In this document: piece after piece, positions 33,390 through 43,194 of the stretch
Layout: each line of letters opens with the position of its first letter
Numbering within the stretch: the stretch's first letter is position 1
Assembly: GCA_950022295.1 (NCBI GenBank)
Contig: OX465595.1
Location: forward strand, 429,964,270-430,028,269
Length of the DNA: 64,000 bases
Source: Bromus sterilis
Taxonomy: Eukaryota > Streptophyta > Magnoliopsida > Poales > Poaceae
Direction: 5' to 3'
The notes under the pieces: model-generated
Seen by the model: only the letters and a program-made list of their open reading frames with translations
What the model was told of the DNA's origin: nothing
The model's database searches: none
Made by a program: the position numbers and the translations under genes

Positions 33390-33803
33390 GAGGGAATATC
33401 TAGTGCTACCAATAATACCATTTAAAAACAAAATTTTAAAAGTTTCAAAAAATTATACGAAAACTAGTAGATGATCTCAATGTATGTTTGTACAACCTTC
33501 AAAAATTTCAACTCCAAAATCCTAACAAATATTGAGAAACAAAAAAGACAAATCAGACGTGAATAGTGTCATTTTTATGTTTTTGTCTTTTTGTGACACC
33601 TATGACACTATTCTAGTCTAATTTATATTTTTTATTTCTCAATATTTGTTAGGACTTTGGAGCTCAAATTTTTGGAGGTTGTACAAACATACATTGAGAC
33701 TATCCACTAGTTTTCGTAGAATTTTTTGAAACTTTTAAAATTTCATTTTTGAGTGGTAGCATTGGTAGCACCCTATGCCATGGTAGCACTAGATATTCTC
33801 TCC
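33390..33803. mobile_element. foldback MITE, about 414 bp
   Basis: The ends are inverted: GAGGGAATATCTAGTGCTAC at 33390 and GTAGCACTAGATATTCTC near 33783-33800. The complementarity runs far inward (AAAAGTTTCAAAAAATT with AATTTTTTGAAACTTTTA; ACAACCTTCAAAAATTT with AAATTTTTGGAGGTTGT; AATATTGAGAAA with TTTCTCAATATT; AATAGTGTCA with TGACACTATT). Almost the whole element can fold into one hairpin centred near 33595. No coding frame. It is in the 3' flank of g3 and absent from the matching flanks of g2 and g4. The superfamily is uncertain; a clear target duplication was not found. Confidence 0.8.
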
Positions 33804-33856
33804 TACCTTCGGTTCAGTTTACAAGGTCTGCCGTCTGCGTGTATCCCTAAATCGCT

Positions 33857-34700
33857 AATCGTGACAATTATTTGTGGAACGTAAAAACATGGAAGATATG
33901 TTAGGACATGCAAGAAACCAATAAAACTGTTCCTGGACAAACTGCTAATAGTTTTTTTTAATTCTAGAATTTTCTAAACAAAATATAATAGGCATATATA
34001 TAAATATTTGCAAGTTATATAAATGGCACAAATTAATCTAAGAAGACATATGTTCTTTAAAGTTTCTTTAATTGAGGAAATTTGGTTAAACCAAAACAAA
34101 ATTAGAGGTTGTGTCCCCTCAAAAAGAAAATTACGCTAAACTCTATAACTTTAATTCTAGATTTAACTAAACTATAATTTTCATGGTTGATGTTAAAAGT
34201 ACATAAAAACTATTATATCTAAACATTTAGCTAAAAATTACATAGGTACTAAATATTATGAAAATAATAGTTAACATCATATGTCAAAAGGTATGTTCTT
34301 GTTATCTCTACTTATTATATAATTAAAAAATATGTAAGGTTTCCTCTCCTGTATAACCTGCATTTCACTTGGTCCTTCGTCCCCCCTCAGATATCATTGG
34401 TAATTCAATATATAGTAATAAATGTATGCTTCATCAAATAAACATCAATCAATCTCTTATCTTTGGTAATACAATAAAGCGAATCAATCACGGGCACATA
34501 CATATTTTATCTGTTTAAAATTTGACAAAAAAAAGATGCTTCCAATCAAACCACAATTTTATTGTTTCCAATTTATTTTGCTTAAATATTCCTCTTTTTT
34601 TATCCTCTTATTTTGTTAAAAAATATTTGGCCCTGTGACAATTGATGGGCCTCCACATACCTAGTAAGTAAGTGAAGAAGTTTAGTCTAAATATTTGCCA
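33857..34700. repeat. paralogous block X, second copy
   Basis: Co-linear with 26240-26860 and longer by several insertions (for example around 34190-34440). Non-coding and AT-rich. It shows that the duplication involving this cluster included DNA far from the genes. Confidence 0.75.
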
Positions 34701-35156
34701 CCTAATATTATCTCTAAAACCCAAAAACTAATGAAAAGAACAAATCTTTCGTAAGCCAGCAAGCGGAAACGCGGTCACACGCCACGCTCATCAAGAAGCC
34801 TGTGTGTACAATTTCGTTGCTTGTTTTCTCGCATTAAACAAAATGATGGCTTTAAAAGGAAGCTAGTGGAGTGATACTTTTTGTCTGCTTAGTGAATCCA
34901 TGCAGTGATAAATGATGGTCTTTATTGTCGTTTCTGCTCATGTTTATCTATTTGAGAGTTCTAACTAATTTTTTGTTATGTCTACTTTATTGTCTTTTTT
35001 TGGTTTTGACTAAACAACAATGTTTCTTGAAACTTCATATTTTTTTTCTAATGCGCGTAGAAAGGAACATAATACATATTCTCCATGAAATTTCATTAAG
35101 AGAGCATATCGGTCAACTATGCATTTTACAAAAAAAAAGTTAGTGAACCTTAGATA

Positions 35157-35531
35157 TCTACTATTCTTAAAAAGTTGATCCACACTATCTCTATTATCTT
35201 AACATGCACACATGCCACATCATCAAAGGCCCACCACAATATGCATGAAAACAAACTCTTTATTATTAGTTGATCTCATGCACACTTCCATGTCACCACA
35301 TATGCCACCTCATTAAAGGTTCACTCAACATGCGTAAAAAACTTTTCATTATATTATACCACTTATATTCAATAATTCATTCAACAATACAATAATAAAA
35401 TAAAATACACAACATGTATTTTTACTTTTCTTATATATATATTATTAATCCAACTATTTATGTTGCATACAATCAAATCATTCAAGTATATTGCAATAGA
35501 TTCCCGCGGCAACGCGCGGGGTATCCTCTAG
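35157..35531 (+). mobile_element. small non-autonomous Helitron, 375 bp
   Basis: Starts TCTACTATTCTTAAAAAG after host A (35156). Ends with a GC hairpin (CCCGCGGCAACGCGCGGGG, 35503-35521) then CTAG (35528-35531) before host T: the A|T insertion, 5' TC, 3' hairpin and CTRR layout of Helitrons. AT-rich and without coding sequence. It is related to the inverted element at 24756-25261. Confidence 0.72.
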
Positions 35532-35616
35532 TGTAAAAAGCACATATACCTGGATCTCTGAACCAAAGAATTAAATTGATCTTCAATAGTGCATGCTACT
35601 TATTGGTCTAAACACT

Positions 35617-36748
35617 GCGAAAATAGGGTTTCCCCCAGCTTTGTATTACAAAGCAACCACCACCGATACAATCAAAGATAGGTGCTGGGGTGGAAACAGC
35701 ACAGGCACGCCCAAAAGAAAAGAAAAAGAAAATATAAAAGAAACAAATGCTGACAACGGTGGATCGACAAAAAACAAAGAAGAATCGCGACCAAAGCGCC
35801 CACCGAAAGTTCCACTAAGCTCCGACTCCGAAGCGCCGGTACCACGCAACACCTTCAAGAAGGGACGCGATGATGACGATGTTGCTGCACGGGTTTCCCC
35901 CGGTACGCGATGAGGAGAGAGGAAGGATGCACCCAACGCCCTTCAGGAAGGTTCGGCGTCACCCACGGGCGGCACCGCGTCAGGGTTGGCCAAGCCGACT
36001 GGGATTTCTCCCGATTCCAACCCTCTCCCCGAGCGCTCCGGAGCACGCCACCAAACTGCCCACCACCCTGCGCTAACACAGTCTCGAATCTTCCATGTTG
36101 TCTCACCACGACACCGCGAAATGGGACCTGCACAGCAAAGGGGAGAAGACGGGACTCGAAGAGGAAGCACCGTCTGCACGCGGGAGGGTCCAACCTCCAC
36201 CGACACCGCGGGATCCGACCGGATGCAACAGCGGAAGCATACCGGACCCGTCAGCCACAGGTCCGGCCAGGCCCTCCATGCCCGTAAAGCTCCCGTCGTC
36301 GCGCTGCAGAAGGCATGCCGCCGGCGTCGCCACTCCCAGTCCGAGCCGCTTCTCCACTTCACCGCGCCGGGGACAGCACATCCATGCCGGAGCCGACCAG
36401 GTAGGACCCAGATGGGGCCCTAAGGGCCCAGATCTGGGCCGGGGGCGCGCCGCCGGCCACCAAGCATCGCCAGGCCGCCCCGACGCCAAGGGGCGACACC
36501 ACCACCGCGCGAACCGCCAGCCCCCGCCGCCAGCCGAGCCACACCCGCCGCCGACCCCTGCCCCGGGAAGGGGGACACGCGCGGGGGAAAGGAAGGCCCG
36601 CCACCGCCGAAACCGCCCGGCCAGACCGGGGGCACCCTCCGGCGGCGGCAGGGGAGAGGGGATGTAGGGAGGGGGTGAGGGGAGGAGGTGGGGGAGCCGC
36701 CCCGTCCGCTGCCCGGGGAGGTGGCGCGAGGCGGAGTCGGGCGAGTCC
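35617..36748 (-). mobile_element. GC-rich short retroposon with 15-bp TSD
   Basis: Flanked by the perfect 15-bp repeat ATTGGTCTAAACACT (35602-35616 and 36749-36763). On the minus strand the 5' part (right) is very GC-rich with Pro/Gly/Arg-coding open frames, and the 3' end (left) reads GTAATACAAAGCTGGGGGAA then ACCCTATTTTCGC. Length 1.13 kb, no RT or endonuclease. The long variable-length duplication and one-sided 3' end fit target-primed reverse transcription by a LINE in trans. Open frames up to 219 codons on both strands reflect GC content, not genes. Confidence 0.72.
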
Positions 36749-36763
36749 ATTGGTCTAAACACT

Positions 36764-37370
36764 CATGGTCACTTCTATTACGTACTTGAAGAGTGGTCGT
36801 TTGTTGAACTGAGACTATCTGAAGATCAGCAAACCTAAGTGGCAACTTCTTGATCCTCGGATGCCCCATGGTGTTGCTCACATCGGTGCACCAAATGGAG
36901 CATTTGTATCTCTACGACATTGTATATTCGTATAGGGTCTTAGAAGTCAGGACCATCAACCACTGCTATGTGTGCTCTGATTGAACTGGGGATTAACTCG
37001 ATAACTTTTGGTGTGCACAACCCACATGATAGATTTGTTATGTCTAGTTGTGCCGATCAAATCATGGTGCATCAGACTGATTCAAATTGCAGAGATAGTA
37101 TAAAATATAATGATAGACAAAAGGGAGTTTAAGACGGAGGGCAGACACTTGAGAGTTATGTGTCAAGGCATTGTTCAGTAGCAGTTCCACATTCTTTGCC
37201 AAGAAAGATAACTTACAAACCCTTAATAGTCTATATGTTTACATAATATAAATGATACAAAGGTGAGACAATTGTGGGCATATACATGTGTATCGTTTCC
37301 ATTAATTTCCTCCCTAGCAGAAAAAGCTGTACAAATATTATCCAAGTTATACACGTAGTCCAAGTGCTTT
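36764..37370. other. region between two GC-rich elements
   Basis: Ordinary composition, no open frame of note. It may be the 3' UTR of whatever the minus-strand sequence at 37372-38750 represents. Confidence 0.4.
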
Positions 37371-37371
37371 C

Positions 37372-38750
37372 TTATTCGAGTATACATGCATCTATAAGTT
37401 CCTGAGGAAAGCCTGGAAAGCAGCTAACACGCCTCAAATGCTTCACGCAGGAAGGATGCAACAAGAAACGAAGGCCTGCAGCGACAAGGTCCTCTAACAT
37501 GACAGAACCAATAGGATAAGCAGGTTGCCGACTCGGGAGGAGAAATGAAGATAAACATTGACACGACATGTCATCACCAAACACTAAGTGCCCCGACACA
37601 GCAAAGCATCCAACTCCATCTTCGAACGAGGCCACTACCTCCTTGCCTGTATCGCGGCGCCGCACCGTCAGAAGAATGAAAAGTTCCCCAGAAGATGGAT
37701 GTATGTTGTTAGAGGACCGCTTAGTGAGGATCACCCACATGCCCGATGCGCCGTCTTGGCACTCCGGGAGCAAATCCAACACCACACAGCCCACGGCCAC
37801 ACACGCCGGAGGGAAAGAACACGCTCGGACAAAGAGGAGCACGGCATCAACCGTCGCAGACCAGAACCCAACAGTGCCCTCCGCCACAAAGCTCCCAAGG
37901 CGGCGCCTTCAAGAAGGGTCTTCCCCACCGCAGTTCGGGTTTTCACCCGGGAGGCGGAGGGAAAGGAAGAGGTGGAGCAGACCTGACTGACGCCTCCAAG
38001 AAGAAGAACGACGCCCGAAGCCGACCAGAGATTTCTCCCAGTCTAGATCCCCACCACCAGCTCGAGCCGAAAGTTGAGGAGCACACCAATCATGGGGAGG
38101 AGAGCATCGAGAAGATCTGGCATCGCCACCCGCAGGGCAGCCACACCACGACCCCAATCTACAGGAGGCCCGCCGCCCGCACGGCCAGACCACCAGAATC
38201 ACGTCCGCTCTGCTGCTCCCCGCAACACAAACGGAGCCACACCGGAAGGGTTGTCGCCCCAGATCCAGGGAAACATACTCACCTGGGTTCGAGGAAGACG
38301 AGCAGCTCAAACGAGGCCGGCCACCCCAACCACCGCGGCAAGCACCACTCCGAAGCCCCGACCCCGAACAGCTTCATCCATGCATCCCCGAGGCACCAAG
38401 CCCAGATCTGGCCACTCCAACGAAGAAGCGGCCCGAAAGATGGGGCAGCAACAACCAGCACCAGCGCCCGGGGCCGGACGGCGAGGGGGCATGCAAGGCC
38501 CCATCCCGCGGGAGGCCGCCAGGCCGAGATCCGTTCGTGCCCTGCACGCAACACAAAGATCCACCGGGACGTAACGGGAGAGAAGAGGGGGAGGGCCAGC
38601 GCAGGGAGAGGGAAAGGAGGAGGAGGCGGAAGAGCTCCCGCCACCGCCGGCGAGGGGGGCGAGGAGGGTGGCGATGCTCGGTGGGGAAGACCTAATCGGC
38701 CTCGAGTCGCCTACGGGAGACGACGCGGGGGGGGGGAGCCCTTTATAGAT
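37372..38750 (-). other. GC-rich retroposon-like or captured sequence, unknown
   Basis: On the minus strand a GC-rich region (38750-37900) of the same style as the two short retroposons is followed by a frame of about 170 codons (37887-37372). This frame begins directly after a stop without an ATG; its first Met is near residue 49 (MWVILTKRSS). The segment looks protein-like (SGELFILLTVRRRDTGKEVV, DLVAAGLRFLLHPSCVKHL), but I do not recognise it. No target duplication was found. It could be a processed gene fragment or the 5' part of an uncharacterised retroposon. Right end marked by a G run and CCCTTTATAGATTTTTTTT. Confidence 0.45.
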
Positions 38751-38786
38751 TTTTTTTCCTTGCAATAATTTACTTTAGTTAAATAC

Positions 38787-38868
38787 TACTTCCTCTATCC
38801 CATATAAAACCATTTTTCAAGCTAACATAGTTCGTAAAATGATTATATATTATGGAATGGAAGGAGTA
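38787..38868. mobile_element. Stowaway MITE, 82 bp
   Basis: TACTTCCTCTATCCCATA at the left, and TATGGAATGGAAGGAGTA at the right, inverted with mismatches, between TA dinucleotides. Its right end is where paralogy with the g3 upstream region begins (32248). Confidence 0.75.
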
Positions 38869-38914
38869 TATCCCAAAGAATTGTGATAACGGTTAGAATA
38901 CACAATCGATAGAT

Positions 38915-40121
38915 TTTTTTGAAACTGTCACCGGGGGGAGAGACTCCCCGCCTGAATTTGATCACGTTCCAAAAGAAAAATTGATCCAGTTTATAAGGAA
39001 AAACGGATCAAAAACCATACAGAGCGACCTAATTTATGAGGAAAACTGGGTCAAAAAACCTTACAAGCGAAGAGACCTAGTCTACCACATGACTGAAGGC
39101 TTCATTCGCATGGAGCACACCACCAGATCCGGAGCCGCCGCTCCGATGTCCCCCGCTCGCCGGCGAGCCGCAACGCCGCACGACACGGCCGCCTTATAGC
39201 CCTCGCTACACGAGACGACCGGTTGCAGACCACAACATTGCGCCAAAATCCGAGGCCGCTACCTCGGCGTACTATTCCAATCGATCCCACGGATCGCATC
39301 GACCGGGCCGACAAGCTCGCCGCCCATGCAGCACAAGATCGACACCCAAGTAATACGGAGCCGCAGCCCCACCCCATAAGGCCAGCATTGCATTATCTTC
39401 TGAGGCCGCCGCCTCGGCGCACATCCACCATCCGAAGTCGCCGCTCCTGCATCCACAAGCAACAACCGGGTTCACCTGCCAGCCGCCGCCGAGTGGCCGG
39501 AAAGGGACCAGAGCCGAGACCACCTGCAGCAGCCGCACAAGTCCCGCCGCCCCACTAGATCCAGGCGCACCACCACCACCACCAGCTCGAACTTGGACGA
39601 CGCCCAGATCCGCGCACCCGCACGGAGAGCACGGACGCCACCAGGGCGCCACCAGCTCCCACGGGGAGAACGCCCAGAACCGAGCTCGCGCGCATCGACG
39701 AGGAGGACTCCCAGAGCGGCAGCAGGAGGACATGGCCGCTCCAAATCGCCGCCGTCCCCATGCACTGCGCCGCCACGAGCCGCGTGCCAGACCACGGCGC
39801 CTGAGTACGCCACCACACGCCGGATCTGAGCAGTCGTTGACACCCCAAGCCGCCACCTCACTCGTCGCGTCCACCTGCGCCCGCCGCGCCGCGCCAACCG
39901 CACACAACGAGGCCGAGCCGCCCCTCCGAAGTGAGCAGGGCCCCGCCGCTGCCGTCAGCCGCGCGGGATTCTCTCGGCGGCGGCGAGGGGAAGGAAGGTG
40001 GGAGAAAGGGGTGGCGGCGGCTAGGGTTTGGACGCCGCCCGACTCGCCCTGGTCAGAGCGACGCTGGAGGTAATTCAAATGTGGTAGTGCATCCATTGGT
40101 CATGAGAAAATGCGAGGTGCT
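38915..40121 (-). mobile_element. GC-rich short retroposon with 14-bp TSD and LINE-like 3' end
   Basis: Flanked by the perfect 14-bp repeat CACAATCGATAGAT (38901-38914 and 40122-40135). The g3 upstream region has the empty site (ACACAATCGATAGATGGTCT near 32290). Minus-strand 3' end: AAATTCAGG, a GGGGAGTCTCTCCCC hairpin, CCCGGTGAC, then TTTC and an A run; this is the same block as the LINE end at 14858-14890. The 5' part (right) opens GTCGCTCTGACCAGG and is very GC-rich. No enzyme is encoded: the 274-codon minus frame (40096-39272) has an ATG-less start and Gly/Arg/Ala-rich composition. Best read as a LINE-dependent parasite. Confidence 0.82.
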
Positions 40122-40271
40122 CACAATCGATAGATGGTCTTAATAAGTTTACATTGTGCTTTTCCAGTTTTGCTTCTAGTACTACAACTAGTCATAAGCA
40201 TCCTGCTGCTGCCTCGATACGGTTCTGGTAACATAAACCATTTTTGTTCAAAAAAAAAACATAAACCATTA

Positions 40272-40380
40272 TGATGAAATTAACCCCATCTGAGAAACTC
40301 CAATGCAATTACGCCTGACGACTGTTAGCACAAACCATTAATTCCCGTAACCATCCTTCCACCCCAATCCCCTATATAAC
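40272..40380 (+). promoter_or_regulatory. conserved promoter module of g4
   Basis: GATGAAATTAACCCCATCTG, GAAACTCCAATGCAATTACG, CGACTGTTAGC, CCTTCCACCCC and TATATAAC (40373-40380). TATA to ATG 116 bp. Confidence 0.75.
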
Positions 40381-40488
40381 GCTGGAGCATCTCCACACCG
40401 GACCACGCGCACGCCATTGACCATTGTTCGATCCACGTAGCAACAGAAGCACGTATATCTGACATTGAGCAAACATATACAGCTAGCA

Positions 40489-40920
40489 ATGGCCGCCAAG
40501 ACCGCCCTCGTCGCCATCAACCTCATCGCGGCCCAGCTCCTCCTCCTTGCATCCGCTCCAGCGATGGCGATACCGATCCCGCCGGCCACCACGGCCAGTA
40601 CTACCGTGCCATCGGCAGGCGGTGACGTCCCGGCGTTGCCAGTCCCGGACGCGGGCTCGGTGGCCGAGGCCGCGGAAGACTGCTGGAATGCGGTGCTGCA
40701 GGCGGAGACCTGCGCGGTCGACGTCCTCAAGTGGCTGGCGTCCCCGGCGACCGCCGGCCACGTGAGCCTGGCGTGCTGCGGCGTGCTCCAGAGGGTCGGC
40801 GACAGGTGCATCCGCGACCTCTTCCTGAACTCCGGTGTCGGCCAGCTCTACGACCCCTTTGTCAGGCACGCGTGCGGGATCCCCTTACAGGCACCGGCAC
40901 CCCCCAGCGGCCGCCAGTGA
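40489..40920 (+). CDS. ECA1/EC1-like prolamin-like secreted protein (g4)
   Basis: Intronless, 143 residues from the ATG at 40489. Near-identical to g2: changes are at residue 3 (Ala for Gly), around 25-29 (APAMAIP for APTMAIS) and at 88-89 (AT for AI). Signal peptide about 1-27; cysteines at 65, 75, 96, 97, 107 and 129. The upstream 350 bp beyond the promoter module match g3 rather than g2 (ATGGTCTTAATAA, TGCCTCGATACGGTTCTGGT). The 3' UTR with GGCATGTGGCATCTCAAGGC is shared with g3. It appears intact. A secreted role in reproduction is family inference. Confidence 0.87.
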   Translation: MAAKTALVAINLIAAQLLLLASAPAMAIPIPPATTASTTVPSAGGDVPALPVPDAGSVAEAAEDCWNAVLQAETCAVDVLKWLASPATAGHVSLACCGVLQRVGDRCIRDLFLNSGVGQLYDPFVRHACGIPLQAPAPPSGRQ

Positions 40921-41267
40921 TGGCCGGCCGCCGTGCCGGCATGTGGCATCTCAAGGCGTCCGCGCATCCAGAACTACTGATTGAGAATAATTCAGGCTCA
41001 AATTGAGAAAAACAATTGAATGATTCAGGCTCAGAGATTCGTCTTGTTTTCCTTATCTTTTTTTGGGAAGTAATTTCTTTTTCTTTTTTACCATTTCTGA
41101 AGAAAAGACCCAATGTTATAAGGATATGAAACTGACTATACGGTATATGTGATAAACATTTTAAATTTCTCGATGATAAAAAAACGATGATAAATAAACA
41201 TTTGAAATTTCTCCATTTGTTCCTTTGAGATCAAACCTAACATGGCATGATACTTTTATTTATTACT

Positions 41268-41361
41268 CCCTACAATCCTAAAAAATTATCTTGGAAAAAG
41301 AACTAAGATAGTTATAACTCATAGTATAATTTGCGATACTTTTTTAGGATCAGAGGTAGTA
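41268..41361. mobile_element. Stowaway MITE with empty site
   Basis: Left end TACTCCCTACAATCCTAAAA, right end TTTTTAGGATCAGAGGTAGTA, bounded by TA. The equivalent site after g2 (ATTCATTACGTCTCATTG near 30442) lacks it and has a single TA. Confidence 0.88.
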
Positions 41362-42916
41362 CATCTCATTGCCACCATAACTACGTGTAGGCTTAAATTA
41401 ACAGAACCATTAAGCGGTTAGGGAACAAACGATTGACACACAGTGTTGCTTAAATAACCTATAAACATAGAAAAACAAACACACTATAGCAAAACCGAAA
41501 AAAGTTTGAAACACAGTGCTGCTTAAATAACCTACAAGCATAGGAAAAAACAAGCACACCATAGAAAAACAACACTTTAGTTGGTTACACAACCCAACGA
41601 TGGAGGAAATCACCCTTATCTACTCCGAAAGGTGGACATTGTCCCCATACCGCTCCCATTCAAATTTGAAGGGGACCCCTATGCCTGCATCGCCGAAAGA
41701 TGAAACAACTTACTGAAGAGCAAGGATTAGTCATGGTTCCAATGCACCATATGCTTTGGCTACGTATTTTGCATGTGTGGCATATTGTTGAACCAATTGA
41801 CCGCAAAGTGAAAATTACCGACGGTCACCGAATTTATCTTCACAATTCATTTTGATCATCGAAGAATGTGGCTTATGGTACTACTTTCATTTAGTTTCTT
41901 TACCATCATGAAAAATTCTAATGGGATGCTCCAAGGATAATAGACTTGTCACGTGTGAGACTGTCACATGCTAGGTTTTATTTTGTTAGATCATTGCGTG
42001 GTCGGGTTCACAAACTGAGGACGACGCTCTAGGCCCATATAAAGTAACCACTACTACAGGCAGTCTGGCCCATAGTGCCAGTTCTATATCTCGCTAGGCC
42101 TCGCCTATGGCGTTCTATGGGTGCATAATCTCTTAGCGAGTCAACTCATTACACGATTTTTTGAAATATTATATGGAGTGGTTCAGACCTGTTTAGAAGT
42201 TCTTAAGTTTTGTTTTAATTATTTTTATTGAATTCCTTTGTATATATTTTCCTAAATATATATCGACTTTTTAATATATGTTATATATTTTCGTACATAT
42301 GCTAAATTTTGTATACACGTTGAGATTTTTTTATAGAAGATACCCATATTTATAAATTGTTTGAACATTTTTAGAATAAATATTAAACATTTAAAAATAT
42401 AAGATGAACATATATCCTATGGTAATAAATATTTTTTATATTCTATGAACATTCATAAACATTATATTAGTATATTTAAAAATATATCATAACCATATTT
42501 TAAAAATATGAGATTATTTTTTCAAATGTCAAGTACTTTTTTGAAAGGTATAAATTTTTTAAGAATATGTGAACAGTTTTTTACATTGAAAAGTTTCTAA
42601 AAAATCAGGAATATTTTCTCAAACACACGAACCATTTTTTAACTATCATGAATTATTATAGTAAAAAAACTATCATGAATTATTTTTAAATTTTATTAAA
42701 CTTTTATGTAATGCGTAAACAACTTTATATTGTATAAAAAATTGATTTTCATGACTCTATTTTTGAAAATGTGAACATTTTTGTAATGTCACTAATATTT
42801 TTTTGAAAGATACCACCATTATTTTTAATAAATGAACGTTATTTTTACACTACATGAACTTTATTTATATGTGTGATAAATATCTTTACAATTTAAGTAA
42901 AGTAATTCCTATAATA

Positions 42917-43177
42917 TACTCCCTCTATCCCTAAATATAGTGTGTATATTTTTTTTGAAAAGTCCAACTTCTTTAACTTTGACCAAATTTATAACAAAAA
43001 ATATCAACGTCTACAATATTAATTAAATAAAATATAAAAATACATTTCAAGACGAATTTCATGATACTAATTTGATATAATTGATGTTGATAAATTGCTC
43101 TACAAATCTGGTCAAATTTATTTAAGTTTGACTTTAAAAAAACTATACGCTCTATATTTAGGAATGGAGATAGGATA
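42917..43177. mobile_element. Stowaway MITE, about 260 bp
   Basis: Left end TACTCCCTCTATCCCTAAAT, right end TATATTTAGGAATGGAGATA, inverted with mismatches. Interior contains AACTTTGACCAAATTTAT and its inverted relative TGGTCAAATTTATTTAAGTT. Absent from the g2 flank. The exact right end is uncertain by a few bases. Confidence 0.78.
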
Positions 43178-43194
43178 TTTTTAAATCTTTCCCT

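Larger units (their letters stand above)
40272..42916. repeat. paralogous block: g4 with its 3' flank
   Basis: Partner of 29443-31990. Differences include a Stowaway MITE at 41268-41361, a deletion of the CCTCACCTTGGTTCGAAGGG-type segment present at 30739, and a second MITE plus a Helitron at its right end. Confidence 0.85.

Noticed and set aside
35855..40096. GC-rich frames of 100-340 codons on both strands (for example 37746-38768 plus, 39272-40096 minus)
   Set aside because: Pro/Arg/Gly/Ala-rich, overlapping on both strands, mostly without ATG starts and inside elements with target duplications; chance frames from base composition.
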